Below are positions 46,283 through 55,315 of a stretch of 64,000 bases of DNA, piece by piece. The stretch is from Saprospiraceae bacterium (GTDB taxonomy: Bacteria; Bacteroidota; Bacteroidia; Chitinophagales; Saprospiraceae), in assembly GCA_016712145.1 (NCBI GenBank), contig JADJRO010000001.1, positions 1,178,001-1,242,000 of the forward strand, given 5' to 3'. Position 1 is the stretch's first letter; each line of letters opens with the position of its first letter. The translations under genes and the position numbers were made by a program. Below the pieces are notes generated by a model, which was given only the letters and a program-made list of their open reading frames with translations, made no database searches and was not told the DNA's origin.

Positions 46283-46739
46283 TTTTAAAAAATCAAGACT
46301 TAGACAGGCTCTCTATTCGTATTGTTTTCATCAATGAACCCCATTGAATTCGCAGCATTCAAAATTAAATTCAACAATTTTATTACATTTCAAAATGATT
46401 CATTTCAATAGGAGGCTCAATGGTATGTTTTTTTTGCTTATTGTATTCGACCAAAAGAAGTAAAAGGCTTATCTGAAGAAGACGCTTTTGATAGACACAC
46501 GCGTTTTGTTCCCATTTTTATTGCATTGCCCATTAAACCAAGATGCTTCTTTAAATTATTTTACGAGTATAAAACTCTTTAAACTTAATCGTATCGTTAT
46601 AGCCTCAGCATATTAATGACTATGCATTTGGTGAATAGATTCTTTTAACTATGATTTAATTTGAATTGGGCTCTCAAACGAAACTTAAAGTAAAATCAGC
46701 GTCACAACGATTGTAGATAAAATCATAGGCCTTCAATCC
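46283..46739. other. Intergenic region with a possible small frameshifted ORF
   Basis: At 46409-46422 the sequence taggaggctcaatgg resembles a Shine-Dalgarno site plus ATG (46420). The direct frame stops after 18 codons. Removing one T from the T8 run (46428-46435) gives a 53-codon frame reading EEDAFDRHTRFVPIFIALPI near its middle and ending at 46582. This could be a gene remnant or a small protein. The rest of the gap is featureless. Confidence 0.3.
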
Positions 46740-48797
46740 TTAAAAATCCAAAAGATATTGAATGGTTGCATGAATTTCATCCATGCCTGGCAACATTTCT
46801 TTTTCAAGAATGCTATTTAACGGAATGGCCGGCAAATTTTTGGAACCAATGGATTTTACCGGTGCATCCAAATCTTTAAAACATCGTTCACTGATTTTTC
46901 CTGCAAGTGCCTGGGCGAAACTATTTTCAAGTGTTTCTTCTGTAAGCACTAAACAACGGTTGTGTTTTTTTACAGAATTAAATATTAATTCCTCATCCAA
47001 GGGAACAAGTGTTCGGAGATCAATGATCTCAATTCGGTCTTTAAAATTTTTTGCTGCGTTTAATGCCCAATGTACACCCATGCCATAGCTTATAATAACA
47101 AGGGTCGTTTGAAGAGTATCTTCATCTGCTTGCAGCGCAATCCTGCCTTTGCCCAATGGAATTTTATAATCTGAATCAGGCATAATTACTTTGGCTGCAT
47201 CGGTGCCCGGCACTTTAGACCAATACAAACCCTTATGCTCAAAAATAATCACTGGATTTGGATCTTCATAAGCTGCTTTTATCAAACCCTTTAAATCAGC
47301 TCCATTGGAAGGATACACCACTTTAACTCCTTTTATATTACAAACAACTGATTCAACACTTGATGAATGGTAAGGTCCACCACTGCCATAAGCGCCAATT
47401 GGAACGCGCAATATCATACTCACCGGATATTTTCCATTTGTTAAATAACACGATCTGGCAACTTCGGTAAATAACTGATTGAGACCCGGCCAAATATAAT
47501 CAGCAAACTGAACCTCAACGATCGGTTTTAATCCGACGGCAGACATGCCCACGGTACTGCCAACAATAAATGCTTCTTGAATTGGTGTATTGAAAACGCG
47601 ATGATCTCCAAATTTTTGTGCTAAGGTTGCAGCTTCTCTAAACACACCTCCCAAACGTTTTCCAACATCTTGTCCGTAGAGTAAACACTCCGGATGTTTC
47701 TGCATCAATTCATCAATTGCAAACAACGCACAATCCACCATGACTTTTTCTTCACCGGTTTCGGGTTGTCGGTTGCCTGTTTCTTCAAGGACGACTGCAG
47801 GTGCAAAATCATGAAGGTATAAATCGGCAGGTTCCGGATCGGGTGCAGATCGTGCACGTTCAAAATCAGATTCAACGAGCTGTTTACATTCAAATTCTAA
47901 TTGACCAAGATAGGTATCACTGAAACCATTTTGGTGCAGGTAATTTTTAAATTTTGGAAATGGATCATCCAACTGTTGTTTTTCAAGATCATCCCGATAC
48001 CATTCTTTGCGCACTCCACTGGTATGATGATTTAATAAAGGAACGGTTGCATGTACCAAAAAAGGACGTTGTTCTTTCCGTATTTTATTTAAGACTGTAG
48101 TAAATGTTTCATAACACAATTCGAAATTAGTCCCATCAACACTTACTGCTTCCAAACCAGGAAATCCTTTCGCAAAATCCATTGCATTTCCTTTACGGAT
48201 TTCAGATGCATGCGCACTGATATCCCATTCATTATCCTGGATTAAATACAAAATGGGCAATTGTTTTAATGAAGCCATGTGAAACGCTTCTGCAACTTCT
48301 CCTTCTGTGATTGATGCATCCCCCAGCGAACAAATCGAAATCCCTTTTGTAGGATTTAATTTTGCAATGGTACGATATTGCAAACCCATTGCGAGCCCTG
48401 TTGATGGAATGGCTTGCATCCCGGTAGCAGAAGATTGATGCGGAATTTTTGGCATACCATCCCTTTTTAAACTGGGATGTGAATAATAAGATCTGCCTCC
48501 TGAAAATGGATCATCCCGCTTTGCCATAAGCTGCAACATAATTTCCCAGGGTTGCATTCCAATCGCTAACAATAAACTATCATCCCGATAATATGCAGAT
48601 AGAAAATCATCCGGAGTTAATTGCAGGCCTAAAGCAATTTGAACAGCTTCGTGTCCTCTGGAAGTTGCATGTACATATTTAGAAACAAATTTAAAATTTG
48701 CCTCATAATGTTCCGTCAAGCATTTTGCAGTGCACATTAAACGAAAGGCTTTTTCCAGAATTTCTTTATCTATTTTGAATTTACTTGTTTTCGCCAT
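46740..48797 (-). CDS. 2-oxo acid dehydrogenase E1, fused alpha and beta subunits (branched-chain type)
   Basis: This 685-residue protein joins both E1 subunits. The alpha part (residues 1 to about 330) has the TPP-binding region SLGDASITEGEVAEAFHMAS and IQDNEWDIS. The beta part (from about 350) has LLYGQDVGKRLGGVF, RVFNTPIQEAFIVG, PIVEVQFADYIWPGLNQLFT and the C-terminal transketolase domain (EIIDLRTLVPLDEELI). It decarboxylates a 2-oxo acid, most likely branched-chain, and passes the acyl group to an E2 lipoyl protein not present here. Alpha-beta fusions are usual in Bacteroidota. Confidence 0.88.
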   Translation of the reverse strand: MAKTSKFKIDKEILEKAFRLMCTAKCLTEHYEANFKFVSKYVHATSRGHEAVQIALGLQLTPDDFLSAYYRDDSLLLAIGMQPWEIMLQLMAKRDDPFSGGRSYYSHPSLKRDGMPKIPHQSSATGMQAIPSTGLAMGLQYRTIAKLNPTKGISICSLGDASITEGEVAEAFHMASLKQLPILYLIQDNEWDISAHASEIRKGNAMDFAKGFPGLEAVSVDGTNFELCYETFTTVLNKIRKEQRPFLVHATVPLLNHHTSGVRKEWYRDDLEKQQLDDPFPKFKNYLHQNGFSDTYLGQLEFECKQLVESDFERARSAPDPEPADLYLHDFAPAVVLEETGNRQPETGEEKVMVDCALFAIDELMQKHPECLLYGQDVGKRLGGVFREAATLAQKFGDHRVFNTPIQEAFIVGSTVGMSAVGLKPIVEVQFADYIWPGLNQLFTEVARSCYLTNGKYPVSMILRVPIGAYGSGGPYHSSSVESVVCNIKGVKVVYPSNGADLKGLIKAAYEDPNPVIIFEHKGLYWSKVPGTDAAKVIMPDSDYKIPLGKGRIALQADEDTLQTTLVIISYGMGVHWALNAAKNFKDRIEIIDLRTLVPLDEELIFNSVKKHNRCLVLTEETLENSFAQALAGKISERCFKDLDAPVKSIGSKNLPAIPLNSILEKEMLPGMDEIHATIQYLLDF

Positions 48798-48866
48798 AAT
48801 TTATAAATACAAAAGTATTAAACCAAACTTTGTTTATTGAATCTATTTTATAAACATCCTTCAATC

Positions 48867-50420
48867 CTAAACCTGGTATATTTTATTATAAACTGCTTGA
48901 GCTACCCGTTGACCATCCATAGCTGCAGATAAAATTCCGCCGGCATACCCTGCACCTTCACCAGCCGGAAACAAGCCACTGATTTCAGGATGCATGAGTG
49001 TTTGGGGATCTCTTGGGATTTTTATAGGAGAACTCGTTCTGGATTCAGGAGCTACCAGGATTGCATCCGGATGCAAGAACTGCGACATCCGTTCTCCAAA
49101 ATAAAGAAATGCATTTCGCAATCGTTCGGAAATTGTATGAGGTAATTCTTTATCCAATGAAGCAGAATGGATTCCTGGTATATACGAACAATCCGGCAAA
49201 TCAGAACTCCTTCGTTTTTCAATAAAATCCCGAATTCGTTGAGCCGGAGCTTTTTGAGATCCATCTCCCAGGTCAAACATTTTTTGTTCAACTTCCTTTT
49301 GAAAATACATACCCTGTAACGCCTTTTTCTGCTCGAATTTTTTAAAATCGACTGCATCTACAGAACACACAAAACCACTATTGGCAAAGGGTGAATCTCG
49401 TCGAGACAATGACATTCCATTCATAACCAATTCACCGGTTGCGGTGGCTGCCGGGACGATCAGTCCTCCCGGACACATACAAAATGAAAAGACTCCATTC
49501 CCTTGAATCTGACAGGACATACTATAACTCGCCGCTGGCAATTTGGCATGTCTTGGATTTTGTTTATACTGTATCTGATCAATTACCTGTTGCGGATGTT
49601 CAATTCGAACACCCAAAGCAAAAGGTTTGCAATCAATGGTGCAATTTTTATTTTGCAATAACATAAAAATATCGCGTGCAGAATGACCGGTTGAAAGAAT
49701 CACATCTGTACATGAATAGGAATCCTTATTTGTTACAATTTTTTTAAGCAAGCTGTTTTCGATTTCAAAATCCTCTAATCTTGTATTGAAATAAATTTCA
49801 CCACCATATTTCAAAATGGTATTGCGAATATTTGCTACAATTTCCGGAAGGCGGTTGCTTCCAATGTGCGGGTGAACATCGATTACGATTTCCGGATCTG
49901 CGCCATGTGCAACTAATGTATTTAAAACGGATTGAATGCTTCCTCTTTTATCTGAACGCGTATACAATTTTCCATCTGAATACGTACCAGCTCCACCTTC
50001 TCCAAAACAATAATTTGAATCCGGATTAACAATTCCATCCTGTTGAATCCCTTTTAAATCTCTACGCCGGTCGCGCACATCCTTACCTCGTTCGATAAGA
50101 ATTGGTTTTAATCCCAACTCAATCAATTTTAATGCTGCGAAATATCCACAGGGTCCAGCACCAATGATATGTACAGGTTTTGCATCTGATACATTTTTGT
50201 AATTAAATTCAACTGGAATTGTATTAGGAATCGAATCATGATACACTTCAGCGCGAAAAACGAAATATACATTTCTCGCACGGGCATCTATATTTCGTTT
50301 GACTATTTTGTAATGAAAACCAGACCCCTCGGTTTGTGGTAATTGTTCAGCAATGGCTTTGCGATGTGCATCCTCGCTGTCACTGGTTTCTGGAAGCAAA
50401 CGATAATCAACCAGCTGCAT
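48867..50420 (-). CDS. FAD-dependent dehydrogenase (COG2509-type)
   Basis: From the ATG at 48867-50420 (MQLVDYRLLPE; a TTG lies 9 bp upstream) the protein has 517 residues. After an N-terminal ferredoxin-like domain of about 90 residues comes the FAD-binding motif HIIGAGPCGYFAALKLIELG. Then follow YCFGEGGAGTYSDGKLYTRS and a C-terminal GLFPAGEGAGYAGGILSAAM that closes the FAD site. The family consists of uncharacterised FAD-dependent dehydrogenases; the substrate is unknown. The gene begins 1 bp after the kdsA stop codon, so the two are probably co-transcribed. Confidence 0.88.
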   Translation of the reverse strand: MQLVDYRLLPETSDSEDAHRKAIAEQLPQTEGSGFHYKIVKRNIDARARNVYFVFRAEVYHDSIPNTIPVEFNYKNVSDAKPVHIIGAGPCGYFAALKLIELGLKPILIERGKDVRDRRRDLKGIQQDGIVNPDSNYCFGEGGAGTYSDGKLYTRSDKRGSIQSVLNTLVAHGADPEIVIDVHPHIGSNRLPEIVANIRNTILKYGGEIYFNTRLEDFEIENSLLKKIVTNKDSYSCTDVILSTGHSARDIFMLLQNKNCTIDCKPFALGVRIEHPQQVIDQIQYKQNPRHAKLPAASYSMSCQIQGNGVFSFCMCPGGLIVPAATATGELVMNGMSLSRRDSPFANSGFVCSVDAVDFKKFEQKKALQGMYFQKEVEQKMFDLGDGSQKAPAQRIRDFIEKRRSSDLPDCSYIPGIHSASLDKELPHTISERLRNAFLYFGERMSQFLHPDAILVAPESRTSSPIKIPRDPQTLMHPEISGLFPAGEGAGYAGGILSAAMDGQRVAQAVYNKIYQV

Positions 50421-50421
50421 A

Positions 50422-51237
50422 CTAATCAATCGCTTTGCGAATTTTGCAAAGTTTCTCCAGCAGCGGTTTTAAATATTCTAAACGCAACATATTAGCTCCA
50501 TCGGATTTTGCGATTTCTGGCTTTGGGTGTGTTTCAATAAATAATCCATCTGCGCCAACCGCTATGGCTGCTTTGGCGATAGTTTCAATCAGATCCGGGC
50601 GTCCCCCTGTAACCCCTGAACTTTGATTCGGCTGTTGTAATGAATGGGTACAATCCATAATTACGGGAACATTAAATGCCCTCATTGCTGGAATGCCCCG
50701 ATAATCAACCACTAAATCCTGATATCCAAAAGTAGTACCTCGTTCGGTCAACCAAATCTGTTGATTGTTTGCTTGCCTTACTTTGTCAACTGCATAACGC
50801 ATTCCTTCAGGGCTCATAAATTGTCCCTTTTTTATATTCACTACTTTTCCAGTTTCTGCAGCTGCAACCAACAAGGAGGTTTGTCTGCATAAAAAAGCTG
50901 GAATTTGTAAAATATCAACGAATGCGGATGCGGTCGCTGCTTCTTCATCGGTATGAATATCCGTTGTAACAGGAACCTGATAGGTTTTGGAAATGTGTCT
51001 TAAAATATCCAAACCATTCTCATCCCCAATCCCTGTAAATGAATCTAAGCGTGAACGATTGGCTTTTCGGTAAGACGCTTTAAAAATGTATGGTATGCTC
51101 AAGTCATAACAAATTTGTTGAACGGTTCCGGCAATTTCTTCACACAAATCTTTTGATTCGACCACACAAGGTCCGGCAATCAGAAAAAAGTTATTCAACC
51201 TGGTTTGTTGAATGCTGTTTATTAGTGAATTACTCAT
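50422..51237 (-). CDS. kdsA: 3-deoxy-8-phosphooctulonate synthase
   Basis: This 271-residue protein has the KDO8P synthase length and motifs: FLIAGPCVVESKDL, YIFKASYRKANRSRLDSFTG, TDIHTDEEA, LQIPAFLCRQTSLL, VNIKKGQFMSP, ERGTTFGY, DCTHSLQQPNQSSGVTGG and ADGLFIETHPKP. It condenses arabinose-5-phosphate with phosphoenolpyruvate to KDO-8-phosphate for lipopolysaccharide inner core. This confirms a Gram-negative envelope. It lies between the SPOR-domain gene and the FAD dehydrogenase on the same strand with gaps of a few bases. Confidence 0.96.
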   Translation of the reverse strand: MSNSLINSIQQTRLNNFFLIAGPCVVESKDLCEEIAGTVQQICYDLSIPYIFKASYRKANRSRLDSFTGIGDENGLDILRHISKTYQVPVTTDIHTDEEAATASAFVDILQIPAFLCRQTSLLVAAAETGKVVNIKKGQFMSPEGMRYAVDKVRQANNQQIWLTERGTTFGYQDLVVDYRGIPAMRAFNVPVIMDCTHSLQQPNQSSGVTGGRPDLIETIAKAAIAVGADGLFIETHPKPEIAKSDGANMLRLEYLKPLLEKLCKIRKAID

Positions 51238-51243
51238 AGCTTG

Positions 51244-52242
51244 TTAATATTTTAAAACCCAGGCATCCGGATGATAGTGTTTTTTTAAATCTTCCAATAC
51301 TTTTTTTAAATCTTGTTTAAAGCAATCAAACTGCACTCCTACTCTGTTAAATTTTTCATATTGACCGCGATATACTTTATACTTATCCCGTTGCAATTTA
51401 TCTGAAAGCCTGTTGGCATTATTGATTTTAATAAATGAACCCACGATAATAACACAAGGTTTATTTTGAATGCTATCATTTAAATGTTGCACGTTTGATT
51501 CATCGATTTGAATTTCATTTGTCAAACTGTCCTGATTTGAAATCGGTTCTTGCACACTGGTTGCCAGCGAATCCAAAGGAGCTATTTCAGGATCCAATGA
51601 ATCCTGAAAAGGCATTGCTTGAGCGCCATTTGTTGAATCCCCAAGCGGACTTTTGATGATCTCTGTGTTTGATTTTCTATTTGGACAAAAGTACAAGCAA
51701 AGAAAAATTAACCATAAAATTCCAAGTGCTATTAAAAGTGAACGAAATTCATAACTTTTCTTTGGAGTCTGAATAGCAATCTTTGTTTCAATGGGAATCT
51801 GTTTTTCCTCATTTTTAAATTGAATGGGTTTTAATGGAAGCGGGGACTGTTTATAAAAATCCTGATGAATGTTGTGTTCACTTTGTTTAAAAATCCAATT
51901 GCCATTTAGATTGTACAAATGACCAAAGGGTTCGAAGTAAACTGATGGTGTTCCTTTTAATGAATCCTGAATAAACTGACACAAAGCTGCCAAATGTTCT
52001 TCAAGTAATTCTTGTGAATAGCCCGTTTCATCCACCATTTGGCTGAGCATTTGTTCGGTATTGGATGTAATGCCTGATTCAAATTGCAAGTCGATGGATC
52101 CCGGATATATCTTTTGCTCGATATGATGAATGTATGCAGCTCGCTTCGTTCCATTAAAACGGCCGATGCCTGGTAGCTCAAACCAATGGTACTGATTGAG
52201 ATGCCATAGTAAAAGATATACAATATTTGGATTGTTGGCCAA
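51244..52242 (-). CDS. Membrane protein with HU-CCDC81-like N-terminus and C-terminal SPOR domain
   Basis: This 332-residue protein starts at a TTG codon (no in-frame ATG nearby). The N-terminal part (HWFELPGIGRFNGTKRAAYI ... SVYFEPFGHLYNLNGN) matches the HU-like CCDC81-type domain of Bacteroidota. A transmembrane segment follows (SLLIALGILWLIFLCLYFC), then an acidic linker and a SPOR domain (CVIIVGSFIKINNANRLSDK ... YRGQYEKFNRVGVQF). SPOR domains bind denuded septal peptidoglycan, so a cell-division role is likely. It is encoded 6 bp upstream of kdsA. Confidence 0.78.
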   Translation of the reverse strand: MANNPNIVYLLLWHLNQYHWFELPGIGRFNGTKRAAYIHHIEQKIYPGSIDLQFESGITSNTEQMLSQMVDETGYSQELLEEHLAALCQFIQDSLKGTPSVYFEPFGHLYNLNGNWIFKQSEHNIHQDFYKQSPLPLKPIQFKNEEKQIPIETKIAIQTPKKSYEFRSLLIALGILWLIFLCLYFCPNRKSNTEIIKSPLGDSTNGAQAMPFQDSLDPEIAPLDSLATSVQEPISNQDSLTNEIQIDESNVQHLNDSIQNKPCVIIVGSFIKINNANRLSDKLQRDKYKVYRGQYEKFNRVGVQFDCFKQDLKKVLEDLKKHYHPDAWVLKY

Positions 52243-52388
52243 TTCGTTGTTTTTGTGATGGGGCTTTGAACAAAATTAATCAAAGCTTTTTCAATTCAGC
52301 AATCGCTTCCTGATTGAATTTTAAATAATTGGCTATTAGATTACTATATATTAGCGTAAGCTTTTATAAGATTAGGTAAAGACAAGGA

Positions 52389-53777
52389 TTATTCAGTCTC
52401 CTTCTTTTTTCGTTTAATCTTAAAAAGATCCACCAATTCTTTCTCTGTTAAAAATTCCAATTCTGTAAAACCAGAACTTACCGCTTTTTTAACTTCCTGA
52501 TACTCTTTACTGCGTTTGTCTTTATAGAAAGCAAGTAAACGTTTTACATAATTCATACACATGCTTTCTGTTTCCTGATTAAAAGCAGAATTTCCAAATG
52601 TATTAATATAATCCGCAAAAGTCTTTTGCAATTCAAAAAACGAATGATATTCGGGTTCTGTTAAATTATCAACCACCTTATGGAATAGTTGTAAGATTTC
52701 CAATCGAAGACATTCGTTGTTAATAGACATCCCTTCATATTGAGCATAAAATGCATTGACTGCATCCAGGGCATCTTCATGAATAAATCCTTTCGTATGA
52801 ATCGTTTCTAAAAGATTGTAATATTTAATCAAATCATCCCCTTCATTCTTATTGAGCAAACCAAAAAATTTGCGATCTGCATCGGGTCCAAAATGAACGC
52901 CTTGTCTGTAGCAATTTTTCAAAAATTGAAAATAGATTTGGTTGAATTGGGTATTCTCGTACCTGCAGGAATTCAAGGCATTTGAAAGATGTTGCGTTTC
53001 AGTTTGATTCAGATTTATAAAATTCGAAATGATTGCAATAATTTCAATAAACTCCGGTTCTTTATAAAATGCTTTTTGTCCAATCAATTTATGGATTTCA
53101 TCGATATAACTATCATGACTGTTATTAAAGGCGATCCGGTTTAATAAAAAGCTTCTCAATGCGGTAGCCTCCATTTTCAATTCAGAAACAGTCTCTGGAA
53201 AACTGGTGTATAAAAAATTGTAATGCGTAAACTGTTTTTTATACCGGCTCAGTAAATTGCGTCTTTCCTCCAGATCCCGAAAACGATCGTGAATCATAGA
53301 TTGTAAAAATGCCTTTACTTTTTTATTATCTACTTTATCTAATAAGTTCGCTATCCAAATATCGCTGCTGAGTGCAAAACCCAACTGGACTGTCTGGCCA
53401 ATCCGTTGGCGAATGGCATCAAAATTGGTTGAATTTGCAATTGCTAAGAGTATTTTCTTAAATGCTTCTTGTGGACGTGCGTATTTTATTTGATCATTGA
53501 TTTCACCCCGTAAGACATTGTAGCCTAAAATACGTGGTAAAAACAAGCCTTCAAAAAATGGATTCATAAGGACCAATTCCAATTCAGGTAATTGCAAAGG
53601 GTGATTATCAGCAACTTCCTGATAAATTTCTGCAATCAATGGTTCGTAAGCATCCTGAAGCGCTTTATAAAGTTCCGGGGTTTCTTCTTCCAGATAAGTG
53701 GCTAATTCATCCGAACCCTGAATCAATTCAGCGACCCCTTGAAGGCGTTCTTTGTAATCTTGAAGTAAGCTTTGCAT
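52389..53777 (-). CDS. Unrecognised alpha-helical cytoplasmic protein
   Basis: The ATG at 53775-53777 (MQSLLQDYKERLQGVAELIQ) gives 462 residues; a TTG 24 bp upstream is an alternative. There is no signal peptide or membrane segment. The whole protein appears alpha-helical, rich in Leu, Glu, Lys, Asn and Phe. Phrases such as LVLMNPFFEGLFLPRILGYN and FKKILLAIANSTNFDAIRQR are distinct but match no family I know. It ends in a basic tail (FKIKRKKKETE). It is encoded just after rpsP, separated by a hairpin. It is probably a real, lineage-restricted gene. Confidence 0.65.
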   Translation of the reverse strand: MQSLLQDYKERLQGVAELIQGSDELATYLEEETPELYKALQDAYEPLIAEIYQEVADNHPLQLPELELVLMNPFFEGLFLPRILGYNVLRGEINDQIKYARPQEAFKKILLAIANSTNFDAIRQRIGQTVQLGFALSSDIWIANLLDKVDNKKVKAFLQSMIHDRFRDLEERRNLLSRYKKQFTHYNFLYTSFPETVSELKMEATALRSFLLNRIAFNNSHDSYIDEIHKLIGQKAFYKEPEFIEIIAIISNFINLNQTETQHLSNALNSCRYENTQFNQIYFQFLKNCYRQGVHFGPDADRKFFGLLNKNEGDDLIKYYNLLETIHTKGFIHEDALDAVNAFYAQYEGMSINNECLRLEILQLFHKVVDNLTEPEYHSFFELQKTFADYINTFGNSAFNQETESMCMNYVKRLLAFYKDKRSKEYQEVKKAVSSGFTELEFLTEKELVDLFKIKRKKKETE

Positions 53778-53806
53778 GCTTCTAAATTTATGTTTTTTCA
53801 ATGAAA

Positions 53807-53839
53807 GAACCCGGACGGATTTGAGCCCAGTCCAGGTTC
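53807..53839 (-). terminator. Possible terminator after rpsP
   Basis: On the minus strand GAACCTGGAC can pair with GTCCGGGTTC with one mismatch around a 13-base loop. Only a weak TTTC tail follows, so it may act as a partial terminator or attenuator before the next gene. Confidence 0.4.
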
Positions 53840-53934
53840 AGTTAATTTGGAATTTTTATTAAAAACAGACTTAATACTAAAATAAATCTTTGTTTTTAAA
53901 ATTATATTCTTATAAATTTACTAAAAAACTTATT

Positions 53935-54385
53935 TTATTCTTCTTCAGTTGAAGCAGCAGGAGCTTCTTTGGTTTTAGCTTCTCCACTCAATTTAGTATG
54001 GAAATCGGTAATTTCCTGCTTTCTTGCCTCCACTTTAATAGCAATTTGGCCTTCTTTAGCTGCAATCCAATCCTGGTACATTTGGTCTGCTTTTTCCTGA
54101 GTGAGTGCACCTTTTTTTACACCACGAGCCAGGTGCTTTCTGTAAAGCACTCCTTTGTAACGCAGAATTGCATTGATTGTGTCTGTAGGTTCTGCACCTT
54201 TCATCAACCATTCGAAGGCTTTATCTCTGTCCAAATCGATGGTTGCAGGCTTAGAAATTGGGTTGTAAATACCAATTTTTTCAATAAATCTTCCATCCCG
54301 TGGAGATCTTGAATCGGCAATAACAATGTGGTAAAATGGGGCTTTTTTTGCGTCCCTTACGATGTAATCTGATTTTAACGGCCAT
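53935..54385 (-). CDS. rpsP: 30S ribosomal protein S16 (frameshift in A7 run)
   Basis: The gene starts at the ATG at 54383-54385 (MAVKIRLHRKGRKK). It then needs one A removed from the A7 run (T7 on the plus strand at 54333-54339) to continue APFYHIVIADSRSPRDGRFI, then IGIYNPISKPATIDLDRDKA and the rest of S16. Restored length is 149 residues, including a C-terminal Ala/Glu/Lys-rich extension (GEAKTKEAPAASTEEE) usual in Bacteroidota. S16 is a normally indispensable single-copy component of the small subunit. A true frameshift is therefore implausible, and this lesion is almost certainly a sequence error. Confidence 0.92.
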
Positions 54386-54808
54386 TTGTTAAATTTTTAA
54401 AAGTTTAGACCTCAATCGGTCTACTCTGAAAACAGACACGACCGACTTTAAGGGCTGCAAATATAGGGAGAATTTGTGGATAATTGTTAATGGTAATTTC
54501 TAAATTGTTAATGAGGGGAGTTGGGGGGAGAAGCTATAAGCTGTTAAGCCGTTAAGCTATTAAGCTATTAAGCTATTAAGCTAGAAACTTTGACCATTGA
54601 CCCTAGGTCATATGCTTTTTTGACCACTGGATACTAATTGCTGACTATTGATTTGGGGCTGGAGGCAATCCCAAACTCGGGACTGAAGCCTTGAATTTGG
54701 GATGCGGGAGTTTGCTGATTTCAAATTTTGCTTTAAAATTAAGGTTCAATTTTAAAATCGACATTAAGATTTTTTTCAAATAAAGCTTAATTTGCAGTAA
54801 AATAGGTC
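54386..54808. other. Intergenic region with short-word array
   Basis: Between divergent rpsP and a lipoprotein gene. It contains the 8-bp array annotated at 54530-54583. A loose repetitive phrase follows (cccaaactcgggactgaagccttgaatttggg, about 54670-54701) with small inverted repeats around CCCAAA and TTTGGG. No ORF was seen. Confidence 0.45.
54530..54583. repeat. 8-bp tandem array (TTAAGCTA)
   Basis: Six or so consecutive units are visible (TTAAGCCG, TTAAGCTA and similar) with an 8-bp period. TTAAGCTA reads almost the same on both strands, so alternate units can pair. Confidence 0.85.
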
Positions 54809-54823
54809 TTGAACCTTTCTGAG

Positions 54824-55315
54824 ATGAAATCGCTCCATGTATTAATTTTAATTTGCAGTTTAATTGGGATATCTATATCCTGTACTAAGGATGAAATGCC
54901 ATCAGCTTCTCGCTCTAAATTTATTTATACCAATAGTTTTGAAACCGCATCCGATATTGAGGAATTCCAACATGTCGATTTTTGTTGGCTTTCTGATACC
55001 GCAATGGGTGCTTTTGGAAAGCATTCAGCAGTATTTGCAGGCGGCTGTTTTTATGATCATTTCAAAAAAACATTTCCAGCTTTAGATCATGATGCTCATA
55101 TAAATGTGATGATCATTGCGAACTCACCTGGCTTTTCTAATCATACCGACTTGTATATTGACTCCTTACATTATAGTCTATTTAGCACATTGAATGGCTG
55201 GCAAACGATCCAATTTAAGGAAAACATCTATTTACCTGCGTATACTTCATTTACTTTGTCATTGACAAATCAATCAGGGACTTATATTGATTACTTGCAG
55301 GTTTATGAGAAGTGA
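54824..55315 (+). CDS. Small lipoprotein, unknown function
   Basis: The ATG at 54824 gives 163 residues with a lipoprotein signal (VLILICSLIGISISCTKD). The mature domain is strand-rich and aromatic (FIYTNSFETASDIEEFQHVD ... SFTLSLTNQSGTYIDYLQVY), with the look of a carbohydrate-binding or galactose-binding-like jelly roll. No catalytic motif is present. It stands alone between a repeat array and a featureless gap, just before the SLOG locus. Confidence 0.6.
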   Translation: MKSLHVLILICSLIGISISCTKDEMPSASRSKFIYTNSFETASDIEEFQHVDFCWLSDTAMGAFGKHSAVFAGGCFYDHFKKTFPALDHDAHINVMIIANSPGFSNHTDLYIDSLHYSLFSTLNGWQTIQFKENIYLPAYTSFTLSLTNQSGTYIDYLQVYEK

